Positions 58,001 through 64,000 of a DNA stretch of 64,000 nt are shown in pieces (position 1 is the stretch's first letter; each line of letters opens with the position of its first letter). This stretch comes from Pteria penguin. Lineage: Eukaryota; Mollusca; Bivalvia; Pterioida; Pteriidae. Where the stretch lies: positions 15,852,001-15,916,000 of the forward strand of contig CM068582.1 of assembly GCA_035048485.1 (NCBI GenBank), read 5' to 3'. The translations under genes were made by a program, and so were the position numbers. The notes under the pieces are model-generated. The model ran no database searches and was not told where the DNA came from. It was given only the letters and a program-made list of their open reading frames with translations.

Positions 58001-60459
58001 GATATGGTGTAGACAGCTACAGGCGAAGAGAAGTATATCAAGCATAACTATTCTGTTTATATATACAGGAAGTTACAATTCTCAGTCCCCCCCCCCCAAA
58101 GTGAAAAATGGATCTTGTATCCAACACTTAAGGCATACGGGTATCACTAATTATAATATTCTGTAGCAAATTATAATGTAAACTGAAGGTAAACTGTATA
58201 ATGAAACCGTCTTTTATGACCCACTAGGAGTCAGTATACCCTGTTATAATTACTGGCATAATTTTCACACTACTATCTTATTCTACTTTAGTAAGGCTGA
58301 TCAACTTAAGAATTAATGATAGTGTGTAAGGAACAGCTTACAACGGAAGGGAAACGTCAGAAATAATAACAAAGCAAAATACATATTAAGTATTTGGTGT
58401 CGAGTGACTATGGTACCAACAAAAAATGTACAACAGTGGACATTCACGGACCCCTGAAATTCATAGGTGAGACCAGGTGCCCGGAAGGAGTAAGCTTTAC
58501 CGGAATGGAGGAAAAACGCATCTGCATGATAAATAAACGAAAATGATTCCAAACATCAAGAAATATTTGTTTTCTCAATTTCAGATTACAAATGCATATA
58601 ATCATGCTCGTTCAGCTCGTCTCTGGACGGCAGGTGTATATGCCATGCAAACGGAAGAAGAGTACTGGGCAGAGGGTTCTCAGGTCTTCTTTAACGTCGA
58701 ACACCTGTCGTACACAACGGGTGGAATGAATACGTAAGTACCATTCGATATACATATATGTATACATTAACATGAAAATAAAAGATAATATTCGTACTCA
58801 ATATATCTTTGTTTTATGAACATTGTTTTGATTTTTATAATTTTGTTTTAATGCAATTGCTGCCTACATGCACATCGATAACCATTATTTTAACTATTTT
58901 AAAATAATGTATTCTTCTTATTATATTATAATTATTGTTTTGGGCATTCATTGGGTGTTATCTGAACATACATGAGACCCATCCTCCTCTTATACACCTG
59001 GATACATCTCCTATTTAAAAGAGTCCATTAATGTCTACCATGGTACACCACTGTTAGTACCAAAGCCATATACCACAAGTTAATATCGTATTTGTTTTTA
59101 TTGAATTTTGCCGCCCTGGGCACACCGATGTTCTGTCTTTCGGATGAGACAGTAAAAAAAAAACAGAGGTCGTGTGTCACGTGGCACGTAAAAGATTCCT
59201 CACTGTTTCGGGTGGGTCCGTCGCAAAGGTCTAAATTTGTATGCAACGCATCAGACAGATGCCGTCAACATATACGTGAAATAATCGTGAAGTGACGTAA
59301 AACACTAATCAATCAATCAATCAACCATTGACTTTTGTTTCAGATTATAAATGTTAAGTTCTTTAATTTCATACTTGTATATTTCAACACATTTCTAATA
59401 TCTAATTTTTTCATAGACGTACTTCTAAAATGAATTATTATGTCCTCAATATTCTTCTTCTTGAATACTTGCGATTCTCATGCTGTCACATGTTCTTGTT
59501 CTTGGTTATGTGATTCTCCTAATAGTATATTTTTCTTTGTACCTTGTTCTTTAACTCATGTGACATGACACCACTAAACTCATGGTATTGTACGTTCTTG
59601 TCACTTCTCACTTGTACCTTGCAGCGAAGGGCTTCATAAACGTTTCCCCCTAAATCTTTAACCTCCGACTCTAAAACAATAGGCATCGTTCTCTTCCCGA
59701 AATATGTGTACCGCATATACGAATGTTTAAATTAGATATGACCATACGGTATATACCCCTGTTTTGATGTAGTCTTTTTTTATATGACACCAAACATAAA
59801 AACACAAATTAACACAACACAAATAAGCACAAGTTGCGTTTCTATTTCATCTGTAAATTTTACCGTTTGGAATCCCTAGACTCAAATATACGTTTTTAAT
59901 TCTTTTTTTCATTGAGGTATAAAGTTTACATTTCTCCTACATTTATATAGTCAATATTCTGTTGCTATTTGTGGGACCCATGTTCCCTTAAATGTGTATT
60001 TCACGGTTCTTTTACATACCTTGCTTCGGCGCCATAAACTGAGAAAATACTTAAGTCAATTATTTCATTTTAATTTATTCATCATCAAATGAATTATCAT
60101 GCAGAGTGACATAATTCTATCTATCGATAGAATAAAACTCAATTAAATCCAAATCCCAGGTATGAATTCATTATTGAACAAAAGAATTTGAAATTATGAC
60201 GTAAATATTTTCTCAATTTATGGCGCTGGGCACATATTCTATTAAGCATTTGACTTTTTTCTCAATTACTGTTCTGGTATTCTGTTTATTAACAATCAGA
60301 CATTTTCACAGTTGTGGAGGTGGTTCATACTGCACTAGTGAACTAGGAGCCAGGGGATGGTTAGGGTACCGAGACATACAACTATTCAATCTACTTCAGT
60401 ATGTTTGGACAAACAATAGAAACACCCTGGCGAGTGGTCTCTCTATCTGCGTGACATAA
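55013..60459 (+). CDS. Secreted zinc metallopeptidase (HExxH), seven exons
   Basis: Exons, read by eye with GT-AG junctions and continuous phase, are 55013-55046, 55591-55654, 56160-56328, 57034-57190, 57821-58032, 58585-58733 and 60312-60459 (stop). The total is 933 bases, 310 residues. The product starts with a signal peptide (MYFLLVVCVLSG). A His-rich stretch with a KR dibasic site at 51-52 may end a propeptide. Cysteines cluster at 140-152. HEFAH at 194-198 supplies two zinc ligands and the catalytic Glu. YWAEGSQVFF follows, with Glu242 the probable third ligand, as in gluzincin-type peptidases. C-terminal cysteines are at 263, 269 and 308. The HExxH-to-AE arrangement fits ATLF-like/M34-type folds among others. 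Substrate unknown. Introns hold SINEs and retroelement traces. AATAAA lies at 60684. Confidence 0.82.
57380..57480 (-). repeat. Retroelement tail trace inside intron 4
   Basis: The minus frame reads RTPGFTSEFQWSVYVHCGTL, related to the 52130 and 58410 traces. The dispersed ATATATACCTTTTAAT...GTGCACCATGTGCGCATTTCG piece lies beside it at 57267-57315. Confidence 0.5.
58410..58497 (-). repeat. Retroelement tail trace inside intron 5
   Basis: The minus frame reads RAPGLTYEFQGSVNVHCCTF. It is the best preserved of the four traces. Confidence 0.55.
59105..59325 (+). mobile_element. 5'-truncated SINE inside intron 6
   Basis: It begins within the tRNA-like head (GCCGCCCTGGGCACACC). It keeps TGTCTTTCGGATGAGACAG, a CCTCACTGTTTCGGGTGG block, ATACGTGAAATAATCGTG, GTGACGTAAAACAC and an ATCAATCAATCA tail. 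Another retroelement tail trace lies just upstream at 59000-59085. Confidence 0.8.
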
Positions 60460-60683
60460 ACTTACAACTGGGCATGATATCAAAGTACAGAAACGCCACA
60501 AGCACCAAATGTTGTTATTTGTAGATACATTAAAATACTGACACGGAAGAATATGTATTTTTAGATTAAATTTTGAAATATTGAAAAGGATATTAGTCTT
60601 AATCAAATCAATGTACTGGATTAAAAGAGAAGACCAGAATACAGCTGACCTACCTGTATGACAAAAATCAATGACAATTGTCA

Positions 60684-60689
60684 AATAAA
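60684..60689 (+). terminator. Possible polyadenylation signal
   Basis: AATAAA lies 225 bases after the metallopeptidase stop codon. It is the first canonical hexamer noted after the last exon. Confidence 0.4.
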
Positions 60690-60699
60690 CCCAGAAAAC

Positions 60700-61670
60700 G
60701 ATATTACAAAAATATTCAGTGGTGCTGTAGCTAAGCTACCGACTACGGACGGTCAATTAAAGTCATAAACGTTACTCAATTGGTAAATAACAATTAAATT
60801 TTAAGCCTGGTAATATCTTTTAAACTGTAACATTGCACACACATCAGACTCATTTCAATATATATTGCATAAAACTATAGCTTTGTTAATTTTGGACATT
60901 GTATATCGTCCTTTAATTTAATTTAAGGATAGTAACCACTGGTATATTTATCGATGGATTCAATGAAATTTCTATAAACTTTAATTATTTATTAGAAAGT
61001 GTGTTAGCCACGGCATGAAATACATAACAAATTATAGTATACAAATACATGTTTGATAAGTGAGAACATTTTAAAAGCCACATGCAAAATCTTTAATTTT
61101 ACTGCTTTTCCTAGCCAGACATGTTTAATAAGATTCATATATAATTTTTATGTCATTTTATATCCACTGACGCTTCCACGCAAGCAAACAACTCTTCCAT
61201 CTCGTTTGTGATCTTCATTTTCAGTTCCATGTGACCCTATAGATGGATGAAATGGACAATGCAAAACGCTAAATGTTATTACTCAAATAATATATCATGC
61301 ATAAATAAGAAATTTTAAGATAAAGCACCCATATGTCAAGTACAACCAGCTTTTTGTGATGTAAAACATAATGAATATCTACTGAACCAGATAACATAAC
61401 GTTACTTTTAACTTAATGATATCAATTGTTTTCAAAAACAAAAATTAAAGTCTAGCTGTTGGTATAAAGTCACGGTATTCTCTATACGGAATCCAAAACA
61501 GAACTGTACAGAGAAAGGAGTGCAAGTGCAGCAAAAACTGAATTTGAAGAAGCATTTGGAATTTTAATTATAATCATTACTATTAGTGTCATTACTATTA
61601 TTACTGCTATTATCATTACTATTAGTATTACTCCTATTATTAATTTTCAAGTACAATCATTACTATCATC
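60700..61670. other. Non-coding, no gene seen
   Basis: The stretch is AT-rich. ATTCAGTGGTGCTGTAGCTA at about 60715 resembles repeated phrases near 33250, so part of it is dispersed repeat. Confidence 0.45.
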
Positions 61671-61675
61671 ATTAT

Positions 61676-61701
61676 CATCATGATCATCATCACCATCATC
61701 G

Positions 61702-61752
<51 letters not shown>

Positions 61753-61760
61753 CTATTATT
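61676..61760 (+). repeat. (ATC)n microsatellite
   Basis: A CAT/ATC array producing a poly-histidine frame. Confidence 0.95.
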
Positions 61761-61763
61761 ATT

Positions 61764-62220
61764 ATGTCTCCTCTTCAAAGGGGAGACATGTTGTTTTTGT
61801 CAATTTTCTTCTTCTTTATCTTCATCCAAATTTTGTCCAGGCCGTAACTTGAATACCCTTTGAGGTAAGAACTTGAAACTTCGAATATAGAAAGATGACA
61901 GTGAGGCAAGGTGCATGGCATAAAAGTTTTTGACCTTGATCCACATTTACAATCTCAAGGTTAAATTTTTAAAAAAATTTTTCCAGGCCGTAATTTGAAT
62001 ACCCTTTGAGGTAATAACTTGAAATTTAGAACACAGAAAGGTGACAAGGAGGCAAGATGCATGGCATAAAAATGTTTAACCTTGACCTACATTTACAATT
62101 TCAAGGTCAAATTTTAAAAACAATTTGTCCAGGCCGTAACTTGAATACAATTTGAGGTAAGAAATTGAAACTTGGAACATAGAAAGGTGACAGTGAGGCA
62201 AGGTGCACGGCATAAAATCG
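61764..62220 (+). repeat. Tandem-core element, three 146-base units, 5' hairpin
   Basis: It opens with a hairpin (ATGTCTCC at 61764-61771 and GGAGACAT at 61782-61789). CCAGGCCGTAA then starts units at 61837, 61983 and 62129. Each unit contains GAATACCCTTTGAGGTAA-like sequence and GGCATAAAA. This is the same structural class as the elements at 2.6-10.4 kb, with a different monomer. Confidence 0.8.
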
Positions 62221-62396
62221 TTTTAAGCATGTTTTACTGTACATTTATTTCTACAGAGTACCGGTATCTTAGATTATATTTCTATAATGTTTTAAAATCA
62301 GTCAGATTCGTCCACTTGTACTGGCCCATTCTGAAACACATCCATAAGGAAGGGGTGGCATGTGTTTTTGTTCAAAAACAATACCCACTGGTTACT

Positions 62397-62399
<3 letters not shown>

Positions 62400-62446
<47 letters not shown>
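62400..62446 (+). repeat. (TTA)n microsatellite
   Basis: A TTA array that inflates an otherwise random 117-codon frame. Confidence 0.95.
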
Positions 62447-62448
<2 letters not shown>

Positions 62449-62569
62449 TAGTCCTATATACTTACACTTGGCAATTGACCTGTAACCATGCTTGGAACAG
62501 TAGAAGAACTTTTCAGTGGAACTGAAAACAAAATTGTAATTTAAAAACTAGATATTTGTCCCTGAACTA

Positions 62570-63240
62570 GACTAATACCCCTCGCGACAACAAATTTTGA
62601 ATAGGATAATGTGCATCTTTTATATATGTGTGTGAAATATGAAGCCCTAGTCAAATATATTATACGAGAAATCTGCTTTCTTAGCCAAATTATTATTATT
62701 ACAATGTCAAAGTTCTAGGTCACTTGTTCAAATGGTTGGTTGGTTGATTGGTGTTTTACGTCGCTTTCAACAATATTTCAGTTATATCGCGACATGGAAG
62801 CAGGAGGTTACCAACCTCTTAAACATAGTGGCGCAACCCGGGAATCGAACCCGGATCGTCGGCGCCGCAATCCAAGCGCTTAACCACTGCACCACGCCTG
62901 TCCCTCACTTGTTCAAATGACTTGGTATCAAAATGTAATACTTGTTATGGTATATGGGTGTGTGAAATATGAGAATCCTATCAGTTACTTGATAGGAATT
63001 TGCTTACAGGATTATTTAATCAAATTATTAATACAAGGCCAAAACTCAAGTTCAAGGATGCTAGGTCAAAATTCGTAGTATCAAAATGTACTTGCTATGG
63101 TGAATGTGTGTGTGTGAAATATGAAAATTCTATCTCTTACATTTTAAGAGAAATCTATTCACAGAATTTCTTAACCAAGTTATTATTACAATGCCTAAAT
63201 TCAAGGTCAAGATCAAGGTTACTGTGTCAAACGTAATCAC
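62570..63240 (+). repeat. Tandem-core repeat with GTGTGTGAAATATGA units, interrupted by a SINE
   Basis: Three units contain GGTGTGTGAAATATGA-like sequence (about 62628, 62948, 63110), then CTTA...AGAAATCT, then TTATTATTACAATG and AAGGTCA. Its vocabulary overlaps that of the 7960-8300 repeat. A SINE lies within it. Confidence 0.65.
62735..62905 (-). mobile_element. tRNA-derived SINE nested in a tandem repeat, 14-base target duplication
   Basis: CACTTGTTCAAATG flanks it at 62721-62734 and 62906-62919. It is nearly identical to 25494-25665, with the same GGTTCGATTCCCGGG B box and GTTGAAAGCGACGTAAAACA tail on the minus strand. Confidence 0.92.
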
Positions 63241-63779
63241 TCTTTAATTATTAAAATATAACACTCTTCCATTGTTAAAACAGTAATCCTTAACTAATCA
63301 AAGCTCCTAAACCAATGCTAACCACCAGTCCAAACAGATGATATGCCCATGGTTCAGAATGAGAGTTATAGTTTGCTCATATTCGTAATATATACGTTTC
63401 GGCGTTTTGATATGAATCAAAGTGAAAACTTACACTTTACTCATAAAACCCTCTTCTCCTTTTAAATATTCATATGTACGACTCGAAAAATGTGATAAAA
63501 CTTTCATGATTTTACAAAGAATATTCGATGACTATTTGATCTTTATATATCTTACCTCCTTTTTGGATTGGACATGTAACACCTGGAAACATCATCTGTA
63601 AATCGGAACATGTCATTGTCCTTTTCATTATCCTTGATTGTGGACCAATCTTTATACTCATTTCTATGGTGGCTGTGGAGAGTTTACATGCTGTAAACAA
63701 AGAATTGTCTTGAAGTCTGGATATTTGGTCAGAAGGAGTATCATATTTAACGAAGACACATAAACGAGTTTAAGACCCT

Positions 63780-64000
63780 CGCCAGTGAGGTAACAGTGCT
63801 GGCGATGTGGTTATTCTCGCCCAGTTTTGTTGCAAACTTAAAACAACGCCGAGTGCGGCTAGTGACTGAATGGGTGACCCGCCGATGCGTTGCATTTGAT
63901 GGAAGTGTAGCAACTCTGGCATCTGTGTGACCACTTTCCCAGTCATCCGCTGTGGATGGCCTGTAGGCAGTGTGTTCCTATGGGTATTCCTATTGGGATT
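63780..64000 (+). repeat. Possible 5S-rRNA-like or SINE fragment at the window end
   Basis: GTGACTGAATGGGTGACCCGCC at about 63862 resembles the 3' part of 5S rRNA as found in 5S-derived SINEs. The rest does not fit a full 5S gene, so a dispersed element is likelier. The stretch 63240-63780 shows nothing clear. Confidence 0.3.

Noticed and set aside
62172..62525. 117-codon plus-strand frame
   Set aside because: It crosses a tandem-core unit and a TTA array and has no recognisable protein content.

Overview
The window looks like nuclear DNA of a bivalve mollusc. It is AT-rich and gene-poor, with many microsatellites, tRNA-derived SINEs (several with target-site duplications) and tandem-core elements ending in short hairpins, plus a cluster of leucine-rich-repeat/TIR receptors and one multi-exon gene with GT-AG introns. 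The bivalve assignment is inferred from repeat styles and receptor type; no species can be read from it.

Layout. Bases 2-1252 hold the 3' part of a transposase-like gene. About 1.3-23 kb is mostly mobile-element debris: tandem-core elements, a hAT-type fragment, a Mutator-like fragment, short elements with a CAGTGGCGGAT terminus, a fold-back element, the coding tail of a retroelement, and a possible CpG-rich promoter near 11 kb. From 23 to 50 kb there is a same-strand cluster of intronless Toll-like receptor genes: intact copies at 23125-25353, 35385-37730 and 47121-49454, and a dead fragment at 29852-30612. The second and third intact genes lie in two adjacent copies of a 10-12 kb tandem duplication, about 31252-41577 and 41578-53590. 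Each copy also carries an unidentified small terminal exon, open in copy 1 and broken by two stops in copy 2. From 55.0 to 60.5 kb a seven-exon gene can be assembled that encodes a predicted secreted zinc metallopeptidase of 310 residues with HEFAH and a downstream WAE motif. The last 4 kb is again repeats, including a SINE nested inside a tandem repeat.

How it fits together. The three receptors share a signal peptide, an unusual N-terminal cysteine module, two LRR blocks with cysteine caps, one membrane span and a TIR domain lacking the usual box-2 RDxxPG motif. The cluster appears to have grown by local duplication, and the ectodomains have diverged more than the N-terminus and TIR core. 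The peptidase has its own promoter, and nothing in the sequence ties it to the receptors functionally. All calls come from reading the sequence by eye, without database searches.
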